NCBI GenBank assembly: GCA_027021685.1
Contig: JALUTW010000036.1
Location: 1-18,429, forward strand
Direction: 5' to 3'
Length of the DNA: 18,429 nt
From: Chromatiales bacterium
Lineage (GTDB): Bacteria; Pseudomonadota; Gammaproteobacteria; CAMYNG01
Shown here: positions 5,613 through 12,479 of the stretch, piece by piece
Layout of the letters: every line of letters begins with the position of its first letter
Numbering within the stretch: position 1 is the first letter of the stretch
The notes under the pieces: generated by a model
The model's input: only the letters and a program-made list of their open reading frames with translations
Databases searched by the model: none
Told to the model about the DNA's origin: nothing
Program-made: the position numbers and the translations under genes

Positions 5613-8058
5613 CGGCTTTCTCCTCGAATTTCATCAACAGGGCCGGCAGCAGCAGGAAATCGGCCGCCAGGGCGAAGGCGATGACCATGGCCGTGAGCAT
5701 GCCCATGCCGGAGTTCAGGTGGAAGCTGGACAGGGCCAGGATCCCGAAGCCGACGATGAGCACCACCGAGGTGAACACCAGGGCCCGGCCCACGGTGTGA
5801 AAGGCATAGCGCACCGCGTCGGGCGGCGCCAGGCCGCGCTCGCGCCGGGCGCGCAGGTACTTGCTCAGGAAATGCACGGTGTCGTCCACCACGATGCCCA
5901 GGGTCATGCCGGTGACGATGGACAGGGCCAGGCCCACCTCGCCCACCAGGATGCCCCACAGCCCGAAGCCCATGGCCGCCGGCACCAGGTTGGGCAGCAG
6001 GCTGACGAGGCCGATACGCACCGAGCGCAGGGCCAGGACGAGTATCAGCGAGATCCCCGCCAGGGCCAGGGTGGTCCCCGTGAGCATGGACACGATGTTG
6101 CGGCTGCCGATGTAGGCGAACATCACCGTGGGGCCGGTGGCCTCCGCGGCCTTGATGTGCCGGGCGTTCGCCGCCACCCACTCGTCGGCTGCCTGCTTGA
6201 GGGCCAGAACCTCGCGGGTGGACAGGATGCGGGTGGACACCACCATGCGGGTGGCCGACTTGTCCACGTTGATCTGGTTGTTGAGATCCAGCCCGTAGGG
6301 CAGCGACATCTCGTACAGCAGCAGGTACTGCGCCGCCAGGTTGCGCTGCTCGGGCAGGCGGTACCAGGCCGGGTCGTCCCCGTGCATGTTCTTGTTGAGC
6401 CGCTTGAACACGTCCGTGATCACGTTGACATGGCGGGTCTCGGGCCGCTCCCGGTACCAGCGGGCGAAGGCCTCCACCTCCCGCAGGAACGCCGGGTCGC
6501 TGATGCCGCCGGGGGTGCCGGACTCCAGCGAGTAGTCGAACACGTACAGGCCGGTGAGGTGCCGGTCGGTGTAGTCGGCATCGCGCCGGAACTCGATGTC
6601 GGTGTCGAAGTAGTGCACGAAGACATCGTTGAGTTCGTTGCGCGGGATGAAGGCCACCAGCACCAGCACCACCGCGGTACTGCCCCACAGCAGGGGGCGG
6701 CGGCGGCGAACCACGAACTCGGCGAACCGCTCCATCACGCCGGGGCGCTCGCCGCGCCGGATCTCGATGCGCACCGGCAGCAGGGAAATGAGCGCCGGCA
6801 GAAAGGTCACCGAGAGGATGAACGAGGCCAGTACGCCGAAGGCGACGATGTTGCCCAGGTGGCGGAACGGCGGCACCTCGGAGAAATTCATGCTGAGAAA
6901 GCCCAGCGCCGTGGTGACGCTGGTGAGAAACACCGGAAACAGGTTGAGCCGCAGCGACTCCGTGATGGCCTCGTCCTTGGTCCGCCCCTGGCGCAGCTCG
7001 TGCAACAGGCTCACCACCACGTGCACCGAGTTGGCCACCGCCACGGTGAGGATGATGGTGGGGGCCGAGGCCGAGGGCGGCGTGATGGGAAAGCCCACGT
7101 GGCCGGCGGTGCCCATGGCGAACAGGATGGAGAGCACGATGACCCAGAACACCCCGGCGGTGGCCGGCAGGTAACGGGTGAACAGGACCAGGGCCGCCAG
7201 CACCCCGGCGGCCAGCAGCCAGGGCACGGCCGCCGCCGGCAGCAGCCCGGCGGCCACGGCACCGCCGGCCAGCCCGGTGACGGCCACCGATGCCGCGGTG
7301 CCGCGCAGGCTGCCCTGGAAGTCCCGCAGCAGCAGGGCGAGGGTGGCGATCATCAGGGCGAAGCCCAGCAGCACCAGCGATTTCATGTCCCGCTGCGAGG
7401 CCTCGGAGAAGGCATTGTTCATCATCACCATGCCGGACAGGCGCACCTCCAGGTGGGGGTATTCCCGGCGCAGGTCGGCGGCCAGGGCGCGGGCCGCGGC
7501 CACCACCTCCGGCACCTCCTGGTGCTCGGCCACGCCCGGAAGCTGGATGGTGACGTTGACCGCGGTGACGCGGGCATCGGGTGCCACCAGCCGCCGCACC
7601 AGCAGCGGCTCGGCCAGCGCGATGCGGCGCACGCGGGCCAGGGCCGCGCCGTCCAGGGCCGTGGCGTCCGGCACGAGGTCTTCCACCACCAGGTCGTCGC
7701 CCTCGGCCTCGGTGTGCTGGAAGTTGGTGATGGACTCCACCCGCGTGGAGTAGGGCAGCTGCCAGGCCCGCTCGGTGAGCGCCTGCACCGCGGCCAGGGT
7801 CCCCGGCGTGAAGACGTCGCCGTCCTCCGGGGTCAGCACGAACAGGACGTTGTCCTGCCTGGCATAAGTGGCCTCCACCCGGTCGAAGGCCTGGAGCTGG
7901 GGATTGTCCTCACTGAAGAAGACACGGTAGTTGGTGGTGAAGGACAGGTGGCGGCCGCCGCTCAGGGCCACGGCCAGGACCGCCACCGGCAGCAGCAGCA
8001 CCAGCGGCCAGCGCCATCGCAGCACCCACGGGCCCCAGTTGTTTTCCAGTCGGTGCAT
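5566..8058 (-). CDS. RND/MMPL-family exporter
   Basis: The product is 830 residues from ATG 8058; GGAGG eight bases upstream and the membrane-anchor start (TM1 about residues 17-33) decide this start over the longer frame from 8295. The protein has the two-fold RND layout: a TM1 plus large periplasmic loop (34-225), a TM cluster (225-430), a second TM1 (455-470) and loop (472-655), and a second TM cluster (656-808). The second half carries GIVVDDTVHF (Asp725/Asp726), the proton-relay position of RND pumps. In the first half the corresponding segment is TVAVANSVHV (Asn343). The first cluster also has two extra hydrophobic stretches around 252-297. It belongs to the COG1033-like exporters, which move lipids or hydrophobic molecules, often without a membrane-fusion partner. 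Substrate unknown. Confidence 0.92.
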   Translation of the reverse strand: MHRLENNWGPWVLRWRWPLVLLLPVAVLAVALSGGRHLSFTTNYRVFFSEDNPQLQAFDRVEATYARQDNVLFVLTPEDGDVFTPGTLAAVQALTERAWQLPYSTRVESITNFQHTEAEGDDLVVEDLVPDATALDGAALARVRRIALAEPLLVRRLVAPDARVTAVNVTIQLPGVAEHQEVPEVVAAARALAADLRREYPHLEVRLSGMVMMNNAFSEASQRDMKSLVLLGFALMIATLALLLRDFQGSLRGTAASVAVTGLAGGAVAAGLLPAAAVPWLLAAGVLAALVLFTRYLPATAGVFWVIVLSILFAMGTAGHVGFPITPPSASAPTIILTVAVANSVHVVVSLLHELRQGRTKDEAITESLRLNLFPVFLTSVTTALGFLSMNFSEVPPFRHLGNIVAFGVLASFILSVTFLPALISLLPVRIEIRRGERPGVMERFAEFVVRRRRPLLWGSTAVVLVLVAFIPRNELNDVFVHYFDTDIEFRRDADYTDRHLTGLYVFDYSLESGTPGGISDPAFLREVEAFARWYRERPETRHVNVITDVFKRLNKNMHGDDPAWYRLPEQRNLAAQYLLLYEMSLPYGLDLNNQINVDKSATRMVVSTRILSTREVLALKQAADEWVAANARHIKAAEATGPTVMFAYIGSRNIVSMLTGTTLALAGISLILVLALRSVRIGLVSLLPNLVPAAMGFGLWGILVGEVGLALSIVTGMTLGIVVDDTVHFLSKYLRARRERGLAPPDAVRYAFHTVGRALVFTSVVLIVGFGILALSSFHLNSGMGMLTAMVIAFALAADFLLLPALLMKFEEKADAKTRLAADTDPAAA

Positions 8059-8075
8059 GGCGGTGACCTCCTTGC

Positions 8076-8693
8076 TCAGTCTCGGTCGCGGGGCGGAACC
8101 AGGCCATGGAGCAGCAGATCCACCACGCTGCGGGCACGGGCCTCCAGCTCCTCCATGGGACAGATGCTCATGAACAGTGGCAGCTGGAACATGGCCAGGG
8201 CCGCGTGAATGGCGCGGGCGGTTTCCGTCCGGTCCACCTCGCGGAACTCGCCCCCCGCCGTGCCCTCGGCCAGCAGCCGCTCCAGGAGTGCGCATTCCGC
8301 CTGCACCTTCCAGTCCACCACGTCACGCCGCTCGGCGACGATGAACTCCACCAGCTCATGGACGTGGGGCTGGCTGGAAAACTCCTCGTGGGTGTAACGC
8401 AGGAGGGTCAGGGCGAACTGCCGCAACCGGTCCGCCGCGCCGCCGCCGCCCGCCACCACCTGCTCCAGCAGGGCCAGGCGTTCGCCCAGGCACTCCATGG
8501 CGCAGGCGGCGGCGATGGCCTGCTTGTTGTCGAAGTAGCGGTAGAGGTTGGCCGCCGACATGCCCACGTCGTCGGCGATCTCGGCCATGGTGGTCTTGCG
8601 GTAGCCGTAGCGCTGAAAGCGGTCGCGCGCCGCGGCCAGGATCTCGCGCCGGGTGGCGTCGGTCTCGGGCAACGGGGCGGCGGGCTCGGTCAT
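8076..8693 (-). CDS. TetR-family transcriptional regulator
   Basis: The product is 205 residues from ATG 8693. The frame extends upstream to 8747, but that part would code through the AT-rich operator-like region, so the shorter start is preferred; neither start has a strong Shine-Dalgarno sequence. Residues about 14-62 form the TetR helix-turn-helix: RREILAAARDRFQRYGYRKT, then MAEIADDVGMSAANLYRYF and DNKQ. The C-terminal domain (70-200), all-helical, is the ligand/dimer domain and has no recognisable specificity signature. The gene is 17 bases before the RND exporter and heads the operon, so it most likely represses its own operon until a substrate or envelope lipid signal binds. A palindrome at 8731-8751, just upstream, is the candidate operator. 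Confidence 0.92.
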   Translation of the reverse strand: MTEPAAPLPETDATRREILAAARDRFQRYGYRKTTMAEIADDVGMSAANLYRYFDNKQAIAAACAMECLGERLALLEQVVAGGGGAADRLRQFALTLLRYTHEEFSSQPHVHELVEFIVAERRDVVDWKVQAECALLERLLAEGTAGGEFREVDRTETARAIHAALAMFQLPLFMSICPMEELEARARSVVDLLLHGLVPPRDRD

Positions 8694-8730
8694 GGGGGCA
8701 AGCGTACCAGAGGTGGCTGAACAATCAAGA

Positions 8731-8751
8731 AATAATTCACTATTCATTATT
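8731..8751. promoter_or_regulatory. AT-rich imperfect palindrome, candidate TetR operator
   Basis: The 21-base element has outer arms AATAAT (8731-8736) and ATTATT (8746-8751), with one further symmetric pair inside. It starts 38 bases upstream of the TetR gene start in a strikingly AT-rich patch within GC-rich DNA. Position and symmetry fit an operator/promoter region for the tetR-RND-LolA-OMP operon. Part of it also resembles the simple interspersed motif TATTCATTATTCAT, so specificity is unproven. Confidence 0.4.
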
Positions 8752-8805
8752 CATCCCGGCTCATGGTTGGACCGGAAACCCGGGCAGACCATGAATATCA
8801 CCTAT

Positions 8806-8818
8806 AATCAACAAGTTA
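8806..8818 (+). promoter_or_regulatory. Exact IHF-consensus match in AT-rich gap
   Basis: AATCAACAAGTTA fits the integration host factor consensus WATCAA-N4-TTR at every defined position and sits inside an AT-rich stretch (about 8791-8829). The site lies between the operator-like palindrome at 8731-8751 and the + promoter at 8878-8906. It could bend the DNA between the two divergent transcription units. A perfect TATAAT (8803-8808) overlaps it but has no -35 at the right distance. The rest of the 8694-9038 gap contains no gene I accept. Confidence 0.4.
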
Positions 8819-8877
8819 TGATATAAATGGAGAAGGCGTCCGGGGCCACGCACGGGCCGGCTAGCCTGTCGGGACGC

Positions 8878-8906
8878 TTGACAGGATTGCGGTGCGGACC
8901 TAAATA
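8878..8906 (+). promoter_or_regulatory. Sigma-70 promoter of the small acidic protein gene
   Basis: A perfect -35 TTGACA (8878-8883) is followed after exactly 17 bases by TAAATA (8901-8906), which matches the -10 consensus at three of six positions including the first two. Transcription would start around 8913. The leader to the preferred ATG at 9039 would be about 125 bases. Confidence 0.5.
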
Positions 8907-9038
8907 GCGGCCGAGGAGGGACCGATAACCGCTATGGGGACGGCGCCGGCAGCACCGGCCCGGACCAGGGATGCGGCCCCGCCGCGACGGGGCACGCCAC
9001 TGAAGCTTGAGCAGCCTGGAAGTGGGGTGTTGAGCAAC

Positions 9039-9278
9039 ATGGCAGAGAAGATTTCCGGCAACGATTCCGGCGAATTCTCCAACCCTGATCGCGTGGGCGC
9101 ACTGGACGACGACCTGCTGGGAGTGGACGGGGACAGCGAGGCGGACATCCCTGACGACGTGCCGCCGCCCACCCGGGCCCAGCGCGCACTGGCGGCCCGC
9201 CGCCGCCTGGAACAGCTCATGGAGGCCCGGCGCCTGAAGGAACAGATCGCAGACGACCTGTTCGACGCCGACATCTGA
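9039..9278 (+). CDS. Small acidic protein, PA3496-family-like
   Basis: The product is 79 residues from ATG 9039. An in-frame ATG at 8934 would add 35 Pro/Ala/Arg-rich residues, but the promoter at 8878-8906 would leave almost no leader for it and the added part looks non-coding; GTG 9027 and TTG 9030 are also possible. Residues 1-42 are acidic and probably disordered (DDDLLGVDGDSEADIPDD). Residues 44-75 form a charged helix with R/E alternation (RAQRALAARRRLEQLMEARRLK is the core region) and the end is DDLFDADI. This layout, an acidic front and a basic helix followed by an acidic D/F tail, resembles the short PA3496 family, annotated as putative envelope-integrity proteins. No signal peptide. 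The assignment is tentative; being a real gene is likely. Confidence 0.6.
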   Translation: MAEKISGNDSGEFSNPDRVGALDDDLLGVDGDSEADIPDDVPPPTRAQRALAARRRLEQLMEARRLKEQIADDLFDADI

Positions 9279-9286
9279 ACCCGGCT

Positions 9287-9303
9287 CCCGCTGCCCCGGC
9301 GGG
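9287..9303. terminator. Short GC hairpin between convergent genes
   Basis: CCCGC (9287-9291) pairs with GCGGG (9299-9303) with a seven-base loop. It lies nine bases after the + gene stop and 18 bases before the end of the convergent diguanylate cyclase gene. No T-run is present, so this is a weak candidate. Confidence 0.3.
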
Positions 9304-9320
9304 TGCGCCGGCGGCGGTCG

Positions 9321-10748
9321 TTATACCGGCGGGCAGCAGGCGACCCGGTTGCGGCCCTCCGACTTGGCCCGGTACAGGGCCTGGTCGGCGCGCTGGATGA
9401 GTTCGTCCAGCTCCACCCGGCTGCCCGGGTCCATGCCGCATACCCCCACCGAGACCGTCACCACCGGCGCCACTCCCGACGAGGCATGGGGGATGCCCAG
9501 GGCCTCCACGCCCTCGCGGATGGCCTCGGCGATCTGCTCGGCGCCCACCTGCGGCGTGTCGGGCAGCAGGGCGACGAACTCCTCGCCGCCGTAGCGGGCC
9601 ACGATGTCCGACGGCCGCTTGAGCACCTCGCGGATCCCCTGCGCCACCCGCCGCAGGCATTCGTCGCCGGCCTTGTGGCCGTAGGTGTCGTTGTAATCCT
9701 TGAACTTGTCCACGTCGATGACCAGCAGCGACAGGGGCACCCAGTTGCGGCGCGCGCGCTTCATCTCCACCTCGGCCAGGTCATAGAACTGGCGCCGGTT
9801 GGGCAGGCCGGTGAGCTCGTCGGTGACCGCGAGCTGGCGCAGCTCCTGGTTGGCCTGCTCCAGGAGCTGCTTCCAGTTGCGCAGGGCCTCCTCGGCCCGG
9901 CTGCGCCGTTCGTCCTGCCGGCGCAGCAGCCACCAGGCGGCGGCGCCGTAGGCGGCGAACAGCAGGATGACGAGGCCGGCCAGGGCCACCACTTCGCGGT
10001 TGTAGCCGGTCAGCAGATCCGGTTCCAGCAGTGCGGCCAGGCGCCAGCGGGTCCCCGGCACCGGCTGGCTGTAGATGAGCCGGGCGCGTTCGTCCGGCGC
10101 CAGGCGGTCACCGTCCCGGGGCAGGGACCCGCGCACGCCCTCGTCCGTGACCTCGATGAGATCGGGCTCGTCGTCCCTGAGCAGCAGCAGGTGCTGGCCG
10201 GGCGGCGCCGCCAGCCGCAGCAGCTTGACGATGTGGTCGAAACCGAAGCTGATGAAGAAGAAACCGCCCCGCTTCCCGTCGCGCCAGGGCACCACGATGT
10301 CGTAGTGGGGCCGCCCGGGGTCGGGATGCAGGCGCACCCGGGCCGGGGCGCCGGCGGCCACCGCCTGCAGGTCCGCCAGGCACAGGGGGCCGGGGGCCAT
10401 GTCCGGATCCTCCACCAGGACCCGCCCCTGCCCGTCGGCGATGGTGAATGCGAACCGGCCGGGGAAGTACATGCGGATGCGGCGGTGCAGCACCCTGCCC
10501 ACCTCGGCGTTGGCCGGGTCCGCGGCCAGCAGGCCGATGAACCGGGCCTGGTCGGCCACGAACAGCTCCACCTGCTCGCGGCGCTCGGCGAGCTGCCGGC
10601 CCAGCTCCGCCGCGGTGACATCCACCGCGCGCCGGGCCAGCTGGTGCTGGTAGTCGCGGAAGTCGTTCATCCGCAGCCAGGCGGTACCGGCCACCACCAG
10701 GCTCACCAGCAGCACCGTGGCCAGGATGAACAGGTGCGCGTACTTCAT
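9321..10748 (-). CDS. Membrane-bound diguanylate cyclase with periplasmic sensor
   Basis: The product is 475 residues from ATG 10748; the longer frame from 10793 would put a non-hydrophobic extension before the first membrane span and overlap the promoter. TM1 is residues 5-23, a periplasmic sensor region (about 30-250) resembles double-Cache domains in length and strand pattern, and TM2 is about 253-276. A coiled-coil linker (277-305) follows, then a GGDEF domain (306-470). The catalytic GGEEF is at 387-391, and the RxxD inhibitory I-site (Arg378-Asp381) is five residues before it. The enzyme should make cyclic di-GMP from two GTP and be product-inhibited. No EAL domain is present. It follows xerC in the same direction with a 119-base gap, so it may have its own promoter. 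Sensed signal unknown. Confidence 0.95.
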   Translation of the reverse strand: MKYAHLFILATVLLVSLVVAGTAWLRMNDFRDYQHQLARRAVDVTAAELGRQLAERREQVELFVADQARFIGLLAADPANAEVGRVLHRRIRMYFPGRFAFTIADGQGRVLVEDPDMAPGPLCLADLQAVAAGAPARVRLHPDPGRPHYDIVVPWRDGKRGGFFFISFGFDHIVKLLRLAAPPGQHLLLLRDDEPDLIEVTDEGVRGSLPRDGDRLAPDERARLIYSQPVPGTRWRLAALLEPDLLTGYNREVVALAGLVILLFAAYGAAAWWLLRRQDERRSRAEEALRNWKQLLEQANQELRQLAVTDELTGLPNRRQFYDLAEVEMKRARRNWVPLSLLVIDVDKFKDYNDTYGHKAGDECLRRVAQGIREVLKRPSDIVARYGGEEFVALLPDTPQVGAEQIAEAIREGVEALGIPHASSGVAPVVTVSVGVCGMDPGSRVELDELIQRADQALYRAKSEGRNRVACCPPV

Positions 10749-10792
10749 GCCGCTGCCTGCAAGGCGCCCCTCACCCGGAATCCGTCCCTGCA

Positions 10793-10798
10793 AGTGTA
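10793..10798 (-). promoter_or_regulatory. Possible -10 box for the diguanylate cyclase gene
   Basis: On the - strand, TACACT (10798-10793) lies in the gap after xerC and would give a leader of about 38 bases before the ATG at 10748. The expected -35 region is poor (CTGCAC or TGCACC). It is included only because it is the best candidate for separate transcription of this gene. Confidence 0.25.
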
Positions 10799-10867
10799 GG
10801 GCAGCCGGGACGGTGGTGCAGGACCCGGGCCGCGGCGGGCGCCGGACCGCGCCTGGCCCTCCGCGGC

Positions 10868-11770
10868 TCAGCGCCGGCGGCGGGCGCGGGGATGGGCCTG
10901 GTCATAGACCCGGGCCAGGTGCTGGAAGTCCAGGTGGGTGTAGATCTGGGTGGTGCCGATGTCGGCGTGGCCCAGCAGCTCCTGCACCGCCCGCAGGTCG
11001 CCGCTGGACTCCAGCAGGTGGCTGGCGAAGGAATGGCGCAGCATGTGGGGATGCACCGGCACCTCCAGCCCCAGGCGCCGGCTCCAGTACCGGAGCCGGG
11101 CCTGGACGCCGCGGGCCGACAGCCGCCGCCCGTGGCGGCCCACGAACACCGCCGGCTCGTCCGCGGCGGCCAGCCCCGCGCGCACCGCCAGCCACGAGGC
11201 CAGGGCCTCGCGGGCCTTGCGGCCCACGGGCAGGCGCCGGTCCTTGGCGCCCTTGCCCGTGACCTCCACCATCCCCTCCTCCAGGTCCAGGCGGGCCAGG
11301 TCCAGCCCCACCAGCTCGGCCAGGCGCAGGCCGGAGGAGTACATGAGTTCCAGCATGGCACGGTCGCGCACGGCCAGGGGCCCGTCGCCGGGCACCTCCA
11401 TGAGTGCGGCGGCCTGGTCCACGTCCAGGGTCCGGGGCAGGGGGCGCCGGGCCCGCGGGGCCCGCACCCCGCGGGCGGCATTGGCCGGCAGCCGCCCCTG
11501 CCGCACCAGGTGATCCAGCAGGCCGCGCAGGGCCGCCAGGCGCCGCTGCAGGCTGCGCCCGCCCAGCCCGCGGCGGTGGCCGGCGGCCAGGAGCGAGCGC
11601 ACGTGGTGCTCGGTGAGCTGCTCCCAGCGCGCCACCCCCTGCTCGTCGCAGAACGCCGCGCAGGCCGCCAGGTCGCGCCGGTAGCCGCGCAGGGTGTGGG
11701 GGGACAGGCGGCGCTCGCCGGCCAGGGCCCGGAGATAGTCTTCGACCTGGGCGCGGGCCTCGGCGTCCAC
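10868..11770 (-). CDS. xerC: Tyrosine recombinase XerC
   Basis: The product is 300 residues from GTG 11770, four bases after the stop of the DUF484 gene, with AGTAGG just upstream. The frame is open to 11815, but that part overlaps the DUF484 end and adds no conserved sequence. Residues 6-90 are the SAM-like core-binding domain; 110-295 are the catalytic domain. All catalytic residues are present: Arg149 (SSGLRLAEL), Lys173 (TGKGAKDR), His242 and Arg245 (HPHMLRHSFASHLL), His268 (LLGHADI) and nucleophile Tyr277 (TTQIYTHLD). With XerD and FtsK it resolves chromosome dimers at dif. Its position after dapF and DUF484 is the classical xerC neighbourhood, which separates it from XerD and from integron or phage integrases. 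The C-terminus ends in an Arg-rich tail. Confidence 0.96.
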   Translation of the reverse strand: MDAEARAQVEDYLRALAGERRLSPHTLRGYRRDLAACAAFCDEQGVARWEQLTEHHVRSLLAAGHRRGLGGRSLQRRLAALRGLLDHLVRQGRLPANAARGVRAPRARRPLPRTLDVDQAAALMEVPGDGPLAVRDRAMLELMYSSGLRLAELVGLDLARLDLEEGMVEVTGKGAKDRRLPVGRKAREALASWLAVRAGLAAADEPAVFVGRHGRRLSARGVQARLRYWSRRLGLEVPVHPHMLRHSFASHLLESSGDLRAVQELLGHADIGTTQIYTHLDFQHLARVYDQAHPRARRRR

Positions 11771-11774
11771 CGGC

Positions 11775-12479
11775 CTACTCGCGCAGGTGCGGGCGCAGGA
11801 CGCGGGCGATGACATCGCCCAGGTGGGCCAGGAACAGGGTGCCCATCTCGGCGTGAAAGCGGTCGCGCCGGCGGCTGCCGATGGCCAGCAGGCCCAGCGG
11901 CCGCTCGCGTTCCGGCAGGCGCAGGGGCACCAGGGCGGCCGAGGCGATGGCCCCCGCCTCGTCGGCGAACAGCGAGTCGAGCTGGCCGGACTTGAGCCGC
12001 CCGCACACCGGCCGCCCGCCGCGGATGACCTTCTCGAACGCCCCCAGCACCGGCTCGCTCCAGTCCACGAACTCGGGCCGGCCGGCCAGCCGCGCGTCGG
12101 CCGGGCGGAACAGGCGCAGCACCACCGCGTCGGCCTCGAAGTCCGCCAGCAGGCGCTCGCGCACGGTGTCCAGCACCGCCTCCAGATCGCGGGCGTCCAG
12201 CAGGGCCAGCACCAGGGCGTGGATGCGCTCCACCAGCTCCTCGTTGAGGCGGGCGTTGTCCACCAGCCGCTGGAGGCGGCGGCGCAGCTCGTCCTTCTGC
12301 TCCCGCAGCACGCCCACCTGGCGCTCGATGAGGGACACCGCCCCGCCCGCCTCGTGGGGCAGCACCATGTCGCCCAGCAGTTCGCGGTGGCGCTCGAAGA
12401 AATCGGGATGCTCGCGCAGGTAGCGTGCCACCTGCTTTTCCTGTTCGCGGTCCGGCTCCTCGGCCTGCTGGATGCTCAT
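11775..12479 (-). CDS. DUF484 family protein (YigA-like)
   Basis: The product is 234 residues from ATG 12479; the start codon overlaps the dapF stop as ATGA. The family signature is clear near the N-terminus: YLREHPDFFERHRELL (about 19-34), then LPHEAGGAVSLIERQVGVLR (about 40-59), followed by a helical region and a GAF-like domain from about residue 95 (SAALVPLRL, LGLLAIGS). DUF484 proteins are cytoplasmic, of unknown biochemical function, and almost always encoded between dapF and xerC, as in the yigA-xerC arrangement of E. coli. The constant pairing suggests a link to XerC or to cell-wall/chromosome-segregation coordination, but no role is proven. The spacing to xerC is four bases. Confidence 0.93.
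   Translation of the reverse strand: MSIQQAEEPDREQEKQVARYLREHPDFFERHRELLGDMVLPHEAGGAVSLIERQVGVLREQKDELRRRLQRLVDNARLNEELVERIHALVLALLDARDLEAVLDTVRERLLADFEADAVVLRLFRPADARLAGRPEFVDWSEPVLGAFEKVIRGGRPVCGRLKSGQLDSLFADEAGAIASAALVPLRLPERERPLGLLAIGSRRRDRFHAEMGTLFLAHLGDVIARVLRPHLRE

Noticed and set aside
5314..8208. 964-codon open frame on the + strand
   Set aside because: It lies antisense to the RND exporter, is low-complexity (His/Gln/Gly/Arg-rich) and follows from GC-rich codon bias; the - strand frame has clear RND motifs and an RBS.
8694..8747. N-terminal extension of the TetR gene
   Set aside because: It would code through the AT-rich palindrome, has no RBS, and adds nothing conserved before the helix-turn-helix.
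8934..9038. N-terminal extension of the small acidic protein
   Set aside because: Pro/Ala/Arg-rich, non-conserved looking, and the promoter at 8878-8906 would start the transcript almost at this codon.
10868..11770. Possible integron or phage integrase
   Set aside because: Length, motifs and the dapF-DUF484-xerC neighbourhood identify the chromosomal XerC; no attachment sites or cargo are seen.
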